The notes beneath the pieces were generated by a model that worked only from the letters and a program-made list of their open reading frames with translations, ran no database searches and was not told where the DNA came from. From Microbulbifer rhizosphaerae (GTDB taxonomy: Bacteria > Pseudomonadota > Gammaproteobacteria > Pseudomonadales > Cellvibrionaceae): DNA of 59,220 bases. Of this stretch, positions 23,604 through 31,895 are shown in pieces (the stretch's first letter is position 1; every line of letters starts with the position of its first letter). The position numbers and the translations under genes were made by a program. Location of the stretch: assembly GCF_014191725.1 (NCBI RefSeq), contig NZ_JACHWZ010000028.1:1-59220 (forward strand), read 5' to 3'.

Positions 23604-25049
23604 TCAAACACCAAAACAGCAGTATTTGGTTTCATAAAACTCCGCCATCCCCTCGACGCCGCCCTCGCGGCCGATGCCGGATTCCTTGCAGCCGCCGAAG
23701 GGCGCCACGGTGGTGGAAAACACACCGGCGTTGCACGCCACCATACCGTAGTCCAGCGCTTCCACCACGCGGTTGGCGCGGCGGATATTCTCGCTCATCA
23801 CATAGGCGGCGAGGCCGTAGGGAGTGTCGTTGGCACGGCGGATCACCTCCGCCTCGTCGCTGAATTTCTGCACCGGCGCCAGCGGCCCGAAAATCTCCTC
23901 CTGCGCGATTCGCATTTCGTCGCGCACACCGGTAATCAGTGTAGGCGCAAAGTAGTTTTCGCCGTGTGACAGGAAGTCGCCGCCCAACTCCACTCTCGCG
24001 CCGGCCGCGATCGCGTCCTGCACCAGGTCGTTGACCCGCTCCGCCGCGCGGCGGTGGATCAGCGGGCCGACGGTAACGCCCTCGTCGCAGCCGTGGCCGA
24101 CTTTCAATTCAGTGATTGCCGCGCGCAGCTTTTCCACGAATGCGTCGTGCATCGCCTCGTGCACATAGATGCGGTTGGCGGACACACAGGTTTGGCCGGC
24201 GTTGCGCATTTTAGTCGCCACGCAAGCGCTCACTGCGGTGTCCAGGTGCGCATCGTCGAACACGATAAAGGGCGCGTTACCGCCCAGCTCCATGGACATT
24301 TTCTTCACGCCACTGGCGCACTGGGCCATTAGCAGCTTGCCCACCGCGGTGGAACCGGTAAAGGTGAACTTGGCCACCCGCGCATCCTGGGTCAAGACCT
24401 TGCCGATCCCAGGGGCGTCGGAACCCACCACCATATTGATGGTGCCGGCGGGCAGGCCCGCCTGTTCCGCCAGGGCACAGAGCGCCAGCGCGGACAGCGG
24501 CGTCTCCATCGCCGGCTTGATCACCACGGTACAGCCGGCGGCCAGCGCCGGTGCCGCCTTGCGGGTGATCATCGCGTTGGGGAAGTTCCACGGGGTGATG
24601 CAGGTGACCACACCCACCGGCTGGCGGATGGTGGACAGGCGCATGGCCGGGTTGTGGGTGGGGATGGTCTGGCCGTAGGCACGGCGGCATTCCTCCGCGT
24701 ACCACTCGATATAGGAGGCACCGTAGGCAATCTCACCCTTCGCCTCCGCCAGCGGCTTGCCCTGCTCCAGGGTGAGGATGCGAGCCAGGTCGTCGGCGTT
24801 CTCCAGGATCAGTTGGTGCCAGCGCTTCAGCACCGCGGCGCGCTCGGCGGCGGTTTTGCTTTTCCAGGCCGGGAAGGCAGCGCTGGCCGCGGCCACCGCA
24901 GACTTTGCATCCGCGGCACTGCCATCGGCCACCCGGGCCAGCAGCTCGCCATTGGCCGGATCCCGCACCTCGATGGCAGACGCCCCGTCACGCCACTCGC
25001 CACCGATATAGTTCTGATTCTTCAACAAGTCCTGATTGGCCAGTCGCAC
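23604..25049 (-). CDS. gabD: NAD(P)-dependent succinate-semialdehyde dehydrogenase
   Basis: 481 residues from a GTG at 25049, which has AAGGAG eight bases upstream and gives the usual GabD start (RLANQDLLKNQNYIGGEWRD); the open frame reaches back to 25295 through a hairpin repeat and is not credible there. ALDH motifs: TPWNFPNAMITRKAAPALAA, FTGSTAVGK, SMELGGNAPFIVF (general base Glu) and NAGQTCVSANR (nucleophile Cys). It oxidises succinate semialdehyde to succinate; a related short semialdehyde is possible given the BauA-like partner. Probably co-regulated with the aminotransferase by the divergent LysR protein. Confidence 0.88.
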   Translation of the reverse strand: MRLANQDLLKNQNYIGGEWRDGASAIEVRDPANGELLARVADGSAADAKSAVAAASAAFPAWKSKTAAERAAVLKRWHQLILENADDLARILTLEQGKPLAEAKGEIAYGASYIEWYAEECRRAYGQTIPTHNPAMRLSTIRQPVGVVTCITPWNFPNAMITRKAAPALAAGCTVVIKPAMETPLSALALCALAEQAGLPAGTINMVVGSDAPGIGKVLTQDARVAKFTFTGSTAVGKLLMAQCASGVKKMSMELGGNAPFIVFDDAHLDTAVSACVATKMRNAGQTCVSANRIYVHEAMHDAFVEKLRAAITELKVGHGCDEGVTVGPLIHRRAAERVNDLVQDAIAAGARVELGGDFLSHGENYFAPTLITGVRDEMRIAQEEIFGPLAPVQKFSDEAEVIRRANDTPYGLAAYVMSENIRRANRVVEALDYGMVACNAGVFSTTVAPFGGCKESGIGREGGVEGMAEFYETKYCCFGV

Positions 25050-25185
25050 CGCAAATCTCCTTGCAATTATGGGTCTAAACAGCTGTTGCGGCGATTCTGG
25101 CCTCCGTCGACGACGGTGAATAGTGGTATCTCTCCAACTAAAATTTACCTCTATCAAACTTTCCCCTAAGCTAGACAAATCCCTT

Positions 25186-25272
25186 TGTAGGAGCGGCGGG
25201 GCGGCCATCCGCCCATGGCCGCGATCCCGGGACCGCGGAGCTCCAGCTCCGCCAGCGGGCCACAGGCCCGCC
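25186..25272. repeat. hairpin repeats in divergent promoter region
   Basis: TGTAGGAGCGGCGGGGCGGCC is followed by CCGCGGAGCTCCAGCTCCGC and GCGGGCCACAGGCCCGC. The last two blocks recur inverted at 49146-49190. The insertion sits between gabD and its probable regulator and may have displaced or hidden the operator. Confidence 0.7.
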
Positions 25273-25316
25273 TTTACGGCCACCGGCCAACCCAAATCAA
25301 CGGGCTCCGAAACCCC

Positions 25317-26237
25317 ATGAGCAAACCAAAAACCGCCCTAACCGGCCGCCTGACCGACATGGACCTCCGCCTCCTGCGCGTCTTCCGCGAAGTAGTCCGC
25401 GCCGGCGGCCTGGCCCCGGCGGAAGTGGCCCTGAATATCAGCCGCTCCACCATCAGCGTACACCTCTCCGACCTGGAGGCCCGTCTGGGCATGCAGCTAT
25501 GCCTCAGATCCCGCGGCCGCGCCGACTTCAAGCTCACTCAAGAAGGCGAGGCACTCTTCCAGGCCATCAACGAACTGGACGGCCACCTGGATAACTTCAA
25601 GAGCCAGGTCAACGCCATCCAGTCCCAGCTCACCGGCAGCCTGCGCATCGTACTGCCGGACGACGTACTGGAAATCCCCCAACTGGACCTCCCCGCCACC
25701 ATCGCCCGCATCCGCGACCAGGCGCCGCAACTGCAACTGGACCTCCAACTCGCCGCCCCCCAGGAACTGGAACTGGAAATCCTCGCCGGCCGCGCCGACG
25801 TAGGCATCAACCCCCTCCACTCCCACCGCCCCGGCCTCGACTACCAGCCCCTGTTCCACCACCAGTCCCTCCTCTATTGCGGCAGCCAACACCCACTGGC
25901 AGCGGCGAAGGGCGTAAGTGAGGAATTGCTAACCCGACAGGAACTCGCCGCCCCCAGCCACGCGGTACTCTCCGGAGCGGCGCACCTGTACCGATTGTTC
26001 CCCCACAAATCCACCGCCAACCATATGGCCGCGCGGCTGGCGATGATATTGTCGGGGTGGTTTGTGGGTTTTCTGCCGGAGTATCTGGCGGAACGGTATG
26101 TGCAGGACGGGGAACTGGTGGCGCTGCACCCGGAGCGGTTTCGGTATCGGATTCAGAATGCGGCGACGTTTAAGAGGAGTGCGGCGGAGCATGCGGCTGT
26201 ACGGTTGTTTTTAAAGGCCATAGTGATCAGGGAATAA
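25317..26237 (+). CDS. LysR-family transcriptional regulator
   Basis: 306 residues from ATG 25317. The N-terminal winged helix-turn-helix (residues ~17-75) is clear: MDLRLLRVFREVVRAGGLAP and ALNISRSTISVHLSDLEARL. The effector-binding domain follows (GSLRIVLPDDVLEIPQLDLP onward). It is transcribed away from the gabD/aminotransferase genes, the usual layout for a LysR regulator and its targets, so it probably controls omega-amino-acid catabolism. The effector is unknown. Confidence 0.85.
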   Translation: MSKPKTALTGRLTDMDLRLLRVFREVVRAGGLAPAEVALNISRSTISVHLSDLEARLGMQLCLRSRGRADFKLTQEGEALFQAINELDGHLDNFKSQVNAIQSQLTGSLRIVLPDDVLEIPQLDLPATIARIRDQAPQLQLDLQLAAPQELELEILAGRADVGINPLHSHRPGLDYQPLFHHQSLLYCGSQHPLAAAKGVSEELLTRQELAAPSHAVLSGAAHLYRLFPHKSTANHMAARLAMILSGWFVGFLPEYLAERYVQDGELVALHPERFRYRIQNAATFKRSAAEHAAVRLFLKAIVIRE

Positions 26238-26299
26238 ATCAGACCAACCAAATCCGGCCTAAAGAAAAAATTAAACGGAATCAGGTTTTGGAGATAGAC

Positions 26300-26749
26300 A
26301 TGGAATTTGAATTGCCAAAATTAATTGAGAAAGAAATTTCCATTGGCCTCAATGGGATTATCACTTACTCAAACCTTCAATCAAAAGATGAACAATTAGG
26401 ATATTCTATATCTATAGATGGAGAACCCTTATTCGGATTCGAAGAAGGTGACTGGCAGGAGGGCTGGTATGTAATTGGACGCGATACATTATGTGGAGAT
26501 CCTATCTTTGTAGACCTCAATGGTAGAGATATTCCCGTTTTCACTGCTATGCATGGCATGGGTGAATGGCAGGAAATATGCATTTCAGGCACTTATGAGG
26601 GATTCCTGAAATCTCTGTCAAAGCTGGAGGATGAATCTGACAGAAACCTGTCAGACAATGATACGAGAATCGTGCTAAAAGAAATAAAAAATTATATCGG
26701 AGATGCTCATCTGGAATTTTGGGAAAGAATAATAAGGATAAAAATCTAA
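26300..26749 (+). CDS. SUKH/SMI1-KNR4-like protein
   Basis: 149 residues from ATG 26300 (TTGGAGATAG upstream). The centre has the pattern of SUKH/SMI1-KNR4 proteins: WYVIGRDTLCGDPIFVDLNG followed by IPVFTAMHGMGEWQEICIS and a C-terminal helix FLKSLSKLE. SUKH proteins often serve as immunity proteins against contact-dependent or polymorphic toxins. No toxin gene is adjacent, so it may be an orphan. It is much more AT-rich than its flanks, suggesting transfer. Confidence 0.55.
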   Translation: MEFELPKLIEKEISIGLNGIITYSNLQSKDEQLGYSISIDGEPLFGFEEGDWQEGWYVIGRDTLCGDPIFVDLNGRDIPVFTAMHGMGEWQEICISGTYEGFLKSLSKLEDESDRNLSDNDTRIVLKEIKNYIGDAHLEFWERIIRIKI

Positions 26750-26763
26750 TATAGACATCTTAT

Positions 26764-27321
26764 ATGAAAGTGAAAAACCAAATGAAAGAATTGAGCTTGC
26801 TGGCTTTGTCGGGAAGTCTGCGCAGAGAATCCTACAACACCGCAGCCCTTCAAGCACTGCAGGTACTGGCACCGCAACCGATAGAAGTTAAATTGGGAAG
26901 TATAGATCGGCTTCCCTTATACAACCCGGACCTGGAGGACGAGAACATAGCAGCAGTAAACGAGCTGAAGTCCAATCTCAGGAAATCCGATGGTTTGATC
27001 ATCGCCAGCCCGGAATACGCGCACGGAATCAGTGGCCCGCTGAAGAATGCGCTTGACTGGCTTGTGAGCGGTACGGAATTTCCGTTCAAACCGATTATGC
27101 TTATAAATACATCGCCGCGGGCACACCACGCCTTGGACTCTTTGAAAGAGGTTCTTCTAACCATGTCGGGCACTATTGTGGAGAAGTCATTTGTCTCCAT
27201 TCCACTTTTGGGCAGCAATCTGTATGCGGAGGGCATCATTGCAGATCAGAATATATCTGGCGCTCTGCGCAAAGGATTAGACGAATTTTCGTTGGAGATC
27301 CGATCTCAAAAGCGTGATTGA
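26764..27321 (+). CDS. NADPH-dependent FMN reductase family protein
   Basis: 185 residues with a flavodoxin-like fold: phosphate-binding SGSLRRESYNTAAL near the N-terminus, DRLPLYNPDLED, and the family signature IIASPEYAHGISGPLKNALDW. Members reduce quinones, chromate or azo compounds with NAD(P)H through FMN. ATG 26782 (MKELSLL) is an alternative start closer to the fold. It is followed directly by a short tandem repeat tract. Confidence 0.85.
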   Translation: MKVKNQMKELSLLALSGSLRRESYNTAALQALQVLAPQPIEVKLGSIDRLPLYNPDLEDENIAAVNELKSNLRKSDGLIIASPEYAHGISGPLKNALDWLVSGTEFPFKPIMLINTSPRAHHALDSLKEVLLTMSGTIVEKSFVSIPLLGSNLYAEGIIADQNISGALRKGLDEFSLEIRSQKRD

Positions 27322-27382
27322 AAAACCAAAGGGGTCAAGTCTAAAAACCAAAGAGGTCATAAAAACCAAAGAGGTCAAGTCT
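27321..27382 (+). repeat. three tandem copies of AAAAACCAAAGRGGTCA
   Basis: Copies begin at 27321, 27343 and 27361; the first and third continue with AGTCT. It lies in the short gap before the CDP-alcohol phosphatidyltransferase. The GGGGTCAAGTCT core resembles tracts found near REP-associated transposases, but none is present here. Confidence 0.75.
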
Positions 27383-27442
27383 TGACATTAGAAATTAAAA
27401 AATAGACATGGCTATTAAAGCGGAAGGCCAAAGAAATCTGTA

Positions 27443-28090
27443 ATGCCAAGACTTGCTTCTACGCCGCCTCATCACGCATCCGCGCCCGTTCCTGGTTACC
27501 AGCAGTTTACTCCTTGGCTACTGGTCGCCATCCGATTGGCACTGGGCCCGCTGTCCATTCTTATGGTGTATCTCGACCTACCGCGGTGGATATGGACCAC
27601 CCAATTTCTATTGGCAATTCTCTCCGATATTTACGATGGAAAGCTGGCCCGCCAGTGGGGCACGGCTTCTGCAGGCTTGCGCAGAGCGGACAGCATTACG
27701 GATATCTTCTACGCCTTTTCCTGTCTCGCCTGTTTCTGGATGGCAGAGCCTGATACCATTTCCAACCATGCCGCCGGCATCGCAATTGTTGTCGCTCTGC
27801 AGCTAGCCAGAATGGGGATAGACTGGCTGCGATTCGGCAAACTCGCCAGCTATCACGCATTCAGTATGAAGCTTTTCGGCCTGACTCTGATTCCCGTCGG
27901 AATTCTCTTGATGGGTTTTTCAGAAGTTTACTGGATAATGTGGTTATCCCTGGCCATGGGAGCGGCAGCTCAGGCCGAAGCGATGACCATGTCTCTGATA
28001 CTTCCCCGCTGGACTTACGATGTGAAACATATTGGCATTGCTCTATCCATCCGCAAACAATACTGCACTACGCCACAAAATCAGCTTTAA
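27443..28090 (+). CDS. CDP-alcohol phosphatidyltransferase family membrane protein
   Basis: 215 residues with about five or six membrane helices. The family catalytic motif is present in slightly modified form: SDIYDGKLARQWG, then GLRRADSITD, giving DxxDG..AR...G....D...D, with one residue more than usual between Gly and the third Asp. Such enzymes join CDP-diacylglycerol or CDP-alcohols to alcohols in phospholipid synthesis at the inner membrane. The substrate cannot be deduced. No other lipid gene is nearby. Confidence 0.78.
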   Translation: MPRLASTPPHHASAPVPGYQQFTPWLLVAIRLALGPLSILMVYLDLPRWIWTTQFLLAILSDIYDGKLARQWGTASAGLRRADSITDIFYAFSCLACFWMAEPDTISNHAAGIAIVVALQLARMGIDWLRFGKLASYHAFSMKLFGLTLIPVGILLMGFSEVYWIMWLSLAMGAAAQAEAMTMSLILPRWTYDVKHIGIALSIRKQYCTTPQNQL

Positions 28091-28177
28091 CCCCCAAAAG
28101 CCAAAACTCGCCCGAAGCAGGCCACTTGTGCGAAAATCATCACCCAGATAAAAGCCTATCAACCTGGATGTTCAATT

Positions 28178-28867
28178 ATGGATAGAAAAACAAAAATTCT
28201 GAATTTTGAGTTTTCAACCAGTGCCGAGCGGCAGATTTTTTTCAAAAAAATGTCGGACTTGTACGGCTGGCCAGAAACTTTTTGCGAAAGGGCCCTGATC
28301 GAATATAAGCGCTTTATCTGTCTGGCTGCTACTTCCGGTGAACGGGTGGTGCCCTCCAGAATCGTCGATAACGTCTGGCATATGCACCTCACCTTCACCA
28401 AATCCTACTGGCACGACTTGTGCCGGGACAGGGTCGGGAAGGATATTCACCACAATCCATCCCAGACAGATGCTGAATCCAAGGCCCGCGATCTCAACGG
28501 CTACCTGAACACGCTGAATCTCTACCGCACCACCTTCGGCGCGAAGCCCGCCCATGACTTCTGGCCCGAGCCGGGCGCGTACGCGCAGAAAACCAGAAAC
28601 AGAAAACTCTGGCTCCCGATGATCGGCTCCACCGCGCTGCTTGCGGCCTGTTCGACCCTCTCCGATTTTGATGGGTCGATGCTTTTCCCGGGGTTCATCG
28701 CTCTGATCGTTCTGCTTATGATCATCAACAGCCTGCGCTCCGGCGGGGACAAGAAGAAAAAAAGAGGTAAAAGGCGGCGCGGCAGCTCCGGCGCCGCCAC
28801 TGGAGGCGGCTGCAGCGATTGCAGCAGTTGTAGCAGCTGTAGCAGTTGCGGAGGCGGTGGGGACTGA
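28178..28867 (+). CDS. GRDP-like domain protein with TM and Cys-Ser tail
   Basis: 229 residues. Residues ~1-135 resemble the glycine-rich domain-containing (GRDP) fold: YKRFICLAATSGERVVPSRI, then VDNVWHMHLTFTKSYWHDLC and a HHNPSQ segment. A hydrophobic stretch follows at ~155-185 (one or two helices). The tail is basic and then GGGCSDCSSCSSCSSCGGGGD, with four CxxC-spaced cysteines in Gly/Ser. Such tails occur in TIGR04222-type membrane proteins. Function unknown; metal binding or surface attachment are possibilities only. Confidence 0.6.
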   Translation: MDRKTKILNFEFSTSAERQIFFKKMSDLYGWPETFCERALIEYKRFICLAATSGERVVPSRIVDNVWHMHLTFTKSYWHDLCRDRVGKDIHHNPSQTDAESKARDLNGYLNTLNLYRTTFGAKPAHDFWPEPGAYAQKTRNRKLWLPMIGSTALLAACSTLSDFDGSMLFPGFIALIVLLMIINSLRSGGDKKKKRGKRRRGSSGAATGGGCSDCSSCSSCSSCGGGGD

Positions 28868-28901
28868 CGAAAACAGGCGCGGCTGCCGCGATGAGGCCGA
28901 C

Positions 28902-29489
28902 TCAAACACCGGGGCCGGAGAGCCCATAGCCGATATCGGATGCGATATTGACCAGCGCATCTTCCAGGGCCGGGTCCGCCAGCATTCGGTGGAAGCTCGG
29001 TTTCGCGGGCACGCAGTCCTCGGCGCGTTCGAAAAACGCCACTGCGGGACTGTTGGCGTACATGCTCGATGGATAGAGGATACCGTCGATCCGGGAGTAG
29101 GCCTGGTAGAACTGCTGCGCCCAGCGCCGCGCCCTCGCCCGCGGGCCGCTGTTGATTGCCATGGAACAGCCCGCACGGGTAGGCCAGGGGCCAGTGAGGC
29201 CCAGCAGTTCCAGCTCTCGCGTTAGAGCGAAGGCGGAAAGGCAGGGGCGTTTATTGGTTCTGTCTATAAAGCGGGTATTCTGGAATATCTCGGCGAGGCA
29301 GGTGGGAACAGCGCCGGCACCGATTGCGCCATAGAGAATCTTGCGGTTCTGTGCTTGAGGAAGCCCTTTCACATCAGGGAGCTGGTGGTCGAAGCGGCTC
29401 CTCGTCGGCCCCCTCTCTGTCAGGATAAATGTGCGCCACTGACGCCAGCTACAGGGGTGCTCCCCACCGAGAAAATGCACCCGCCACAC
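28902..29489 (-). CDS. RES-domain toxin (NAD+ phosphorylase family), 5' end frameshifted
   Basis: 195 residues from a GTG at 29489. The RES motif residues are visible: Arg in WRVHFLGG, Glu in VPTCLAEIFQ, and Ser in ILYPSSMY. RES toxins degrade NAD+ and are held by Xre/ParS-type antitoxins; the antitoxin lies just upstream. An ATG at 29572, overlapping the antitoxin stop (TGATG), begins MPKFPEPPALTAW, a normal RES N-terminus, but runs out of frame. The frame containing LEAISPALRHLPAGELVWRV continues into the RES domain. The two frames meet near 29529-29543, so the toxin is probably disrupted by a small indel. If translated only from the GTG it lacks about 28 residues. Confidence 0.7.
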   Translation of the reverse strand: MWRVHFLGGEHPCSWRQWRTFILTERGPTRSRFDHQLPDVKGLPQAQNRKILYGAIGAGAVPTCLAEIFQNTRFIDRTNKRPCLSAFALTRELELLGLTGPWPTRAGCSMAINSGPRARARRWAQQFYQAYSRIDGILYPSSMYANSPAVAFFERAEDCVPAKPSFHRMLADPALEDALVNIASDIGYGLSGPGV

Positions 29490-29571
29490 GAGCTCACCCG
29501 CCGGCAGGTGCCGAAGCGCCGGAGAAATCGCCTCCAGGCGGTCAGCGCCGGAGGTTCGGGAAATTTCGGCA

Positions 29572-30129
29572 TCAGGTATCCTCGGCCAGCTTCAACATCG
29601 GCTCCAGGCTGCCGCCGCTAATCAGCCAGTCCCGCACGGACATGGGATTGCTATCCGCGTCCTGCAAGTCCGCGTTGGGCATACCGAAAAAGCGAAATAC
29701 CCGCAACGGGTGCGCCTCCGCGCCCAGGGTGCGCAGTATCGGTGCCAGATGCGGCAGTGACTGGCCACCCTCGAACTGAAAGCGCGGCAGAAGCCTCTCT
29801 CCCAAGTGCTGGATCGCAAACAGGCTGCCCTCAAGCAACCGCTGCCGCACCCGGCTCTGGGAAACGCCGAGGTAATCCGCCGCCTGTTGCTGGCTCAGGG
29901 CGTCCGCACAAATGACACCGTATTCAGCGCTCATGCGCAAAACCAGCCGTCGCCTGACCGCGGGATCTGTCACCACCCTGGCGCCGCGGCGGCTCAGCAG
30001 CTCTACCTCATCAGCGGACAACTGGGCAGACTGGTCCCAGTGCTGGGCGTGGATGCACTCAGCGGCGCACTCCAGCAGCTCTTCTGGGTTTATCCCCGCA
30101 TCTCGCAGGGGAGCTGTGTTTGAAGCCAT
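29572..30129 (-). CDS. Xre/MbcA/ParS-type antitoxin of RES toxin
   Basis: 185 residues from the ATG at 30129 (GAGAGG nine bases upstream); an ATG three codons earlier is possible. A helix-turn-helix with ALSQQQAADYLGVSQSRVRQ lies mid-protein (about residue 80). The C-terminal part, HPLRVFRFFGMPNADL and NPMSVRDWLISGG, fits the toxin-binding ParS/DUF2384-type end seen in RES antitoxins. It represses its own operon and neutralises the RES toxin. It is longer than minimal ParS antitoxins. The stop overlaps the ATG of the toxin frame. Confidence 0.72.
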   Translation of the reverse strand: MASNTAPLRDAGINPEELLECAAECIHAQHWDQSAQLSADEVELLSRRGARVVTDPAVRRRLVLRMSAEYGVICADALSQQQAADYLGVSQSRVRQRLLEGSLFAIQHLGERLLPRFQFEGGQSLPHLAPILRTLGAEAHPLRVFRFFGMPNADLQDADSNPMSVRDWLISGGSLEPMLKLAEDT

Positions 30130-30348
30130 GCCTAACAACCTCTCTCCGGGATAGGTTTTGTTAGATATTGGGGTGCTGTGGCGACATCGTCAATCTGAAT
30201 CGCCGCCGATGGCAAGAGCGTGAACCACGCGGGCTACTTTCGGGATGAAGAAGGACCAGCCCCAAGGCAGTCCTATAGGTTTGTAAAATACGGGCACTTG
30301 CGCTAAAAAGCCCCGCTCACTCTACATCTCACCATAAGGCCCCTACCG

Positions 30349-31218
30349 ATGCGCTATTTAACCGCATTACTGGCCCTGTTGGTGTCCACAAGCGGCTTTG
30401 CCGTGGATACCCAGCGCCCGCAATTCACCTTTACCGCCATCCCCGACCAGAACGAAGCCGAGCTGGTGCGGCGCTTTGGGCAGGTTGCCGACTACCTGTC
30501 CGAACAGCTGAAAGTGGACGTTGAGTACATTCCGGTCAAGAGCTATCCCGCGGCTATCACCGCGTTCAGGAACAATCAGGTTCAGCTGGCCTGGTTTGGC
30601 GGGTTGTCCGGCGTTCAGGCGCGCAGGGCCGTTCCGGGTTCCGAGGCCATTGCCCAGGGTTATGAGGACCAGTTCTTCAAGAGCTATTTTATCGCCCACA
30701 AGAGCACCGGTATTGAAGCCGGCGACGGGTTGCCGCAAGCCGTTGCCGGCAGGACCTTTACCTTTGGTTCCAAGGGCTCCACTTCCGGGCGGCTGATGCC
30801 GGAGTTCTACATTCGGGAGGCCTTTGGCGAGGCGCCAGAAGAGGTGTTCTCCCGTGTCGGCTTCAGCGGCGATCACAGCCGCACTGTCGCCCTGGTGCAG
30901 TCCGGGGCTTTTGAAGTAGGTGCGGTGAATTACGCCGTCTGGGAAAAGGCCGTTGCTAATGGCGACGTAGACGCGGACCAGGTATCAGTTATCTGGACCA
31001 CGCCGGAATACGCCGATTACCAGTGGACGGTGCGCGGCGATATCGACCAGCAGTTCGGGGCTGGCTTTAAAGAAAAGTTGACCCGGGCACTGCTGGCCAT
31101 TGACGACAAGGCGATTCTGGATAGCTTCCCCAGATCCAGATTCGTTTCGGCGGACAACGATGTCTATCGGGCCATAGAGCAAACCGCCCAGGCGATCGGC
31201 CTGCTCGACGATTTTTGA
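30349..31218 (+). CDS. selenate-type ABC transporter substrate-binding protein
   Basis: 289 residues: a signal peptide (MRYLTALLALLVSTSGFAV) followed by a PhnD-like periplasmic binding fold. The sequence FTAIPDQNEAELVRRFGQVA, then VKSYPAAITAFRNNQVQLAW and FGGLSGVQARRAVPGSEAIA, fits the family annotated as putative selenate ABC transporter binding protein. It is first in a four-gene operon with ATPase, permease and cupin, each overlapping the next. Selenium oxyanions are the family-based guess; phosphonate or phosphite remain possible. Confidence 0.82.
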   Translation: MRYLTALLALLVSTSGFAVDTQRPQFTFTAIPDQNEAELVRRFGQVADYLSEQLKVDVEYIPVKSYPAAITAFRNNQVQLAWFGGLSGVQARRAVPGSEAIAQGYEDQFFKSYFIAHKSTGIEAGDGLPQAVAGRTFTFGSKGSTSGRLMPEFYIREAFGEAPEEVFSRVGFSGDHSRTVALVQSGAFEVGAVNYAVWEKAVANGDVDADQVSVIWTTPEYADYQWTVRGDIDQQFGAGFKEKLTRALLAIDDKAILDSFPRSRFVSADNDVYRAIEQTAQAIGLLDDF

Positions 31219-31895
31219 TGAGCGCTCTGCTCGAGCTGAAAGACTGTCGGCTGACTTATCCGAGTAACGCCAGGAACGAAGCGGACAAATTGGCCCTGGC
31301 TATAGATCACCTGACTATCCGGGAAGGGGATCGTATCGCGTTGCTCGGAAAAAGTGGAGCAGGGAAGAGCACCCTGCTGCGCCATATCCGCCACCAGCTG
31401 GCCGATCGGGCCAGCTGGTGCCCTCAAGACGCGTCCCTGGTGCCGCAGCTCAAGGTCTTCCACAATATCTACTCCGGGGCTCTGGATCGCCATTCGGGTT
31501 TTGTGAACCTGACAAACCTGCTGCTGCCGTCCTCCCATTTCGAGGCTGAGATCACCGCTCTGGCGGAACCGCTCGGCATTTCCGAATTGCTCTGGACCAA
31601 GGCCGATGAACTCTCCGGCGGCCAGCAGCAGCGGGTCGCCATCGCCCGCGCGCTCTATCAACAAAAGCCCATCCTGCTGGCCGACGAGCCGGTATCGGCG
31701 CTGGACAAGCTACAAGGCAGGGAAATCCTCGAACTTCTGGTGAGCCGCCACGACACGTCAGTAATCGCCATGCATAACGCGCAGCTGGCTTTGACGGTGT
31801 GCAACCGGGTGATCGGACTGAAGGATCAGAAGCTATTCCTCGACTGCCCCGTCGATCAGCTCAGTGCCGACTCCATCGGGCAGCTGTATCAGTGA
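31218..31895 (+). CDS. ABC transporter ATP-binding protein
   Basis: 225 residues from ATG 31218, which overlaps the binding-protein stop (TGATG). Walker A LLGKSGAGKSTLL, signature LSGGQQQRVAIARAL, Walker B ILLADEPVSALD, and switch His in AMHNAQLAL are present. The domain is short of the usual PhnC length and energises the permease that follows. Its stop overlaps the permease start in the same TGATG way, so the three transporter genes are translationally coupled. Confidence 0.88.
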   Translation: MSALLELKDCRLTYPSNARNEADKLALAIDHLTIREGDRIALLGKSGAGKSTLLRHIRHQLADRASWCPQDASLVPQLKVFHNIYSGALDRHSGFVNLTNLLLPSSHFEAEITALAEPLGISELLWTKADELSGGQQQRVAIARALYQQKPILLADEPVSALDKLQGREILELLVSRHDTSVIAMHNAQLALTVCNRVIGLKDQKLFLDCPVDQLSADSIGQLYQ

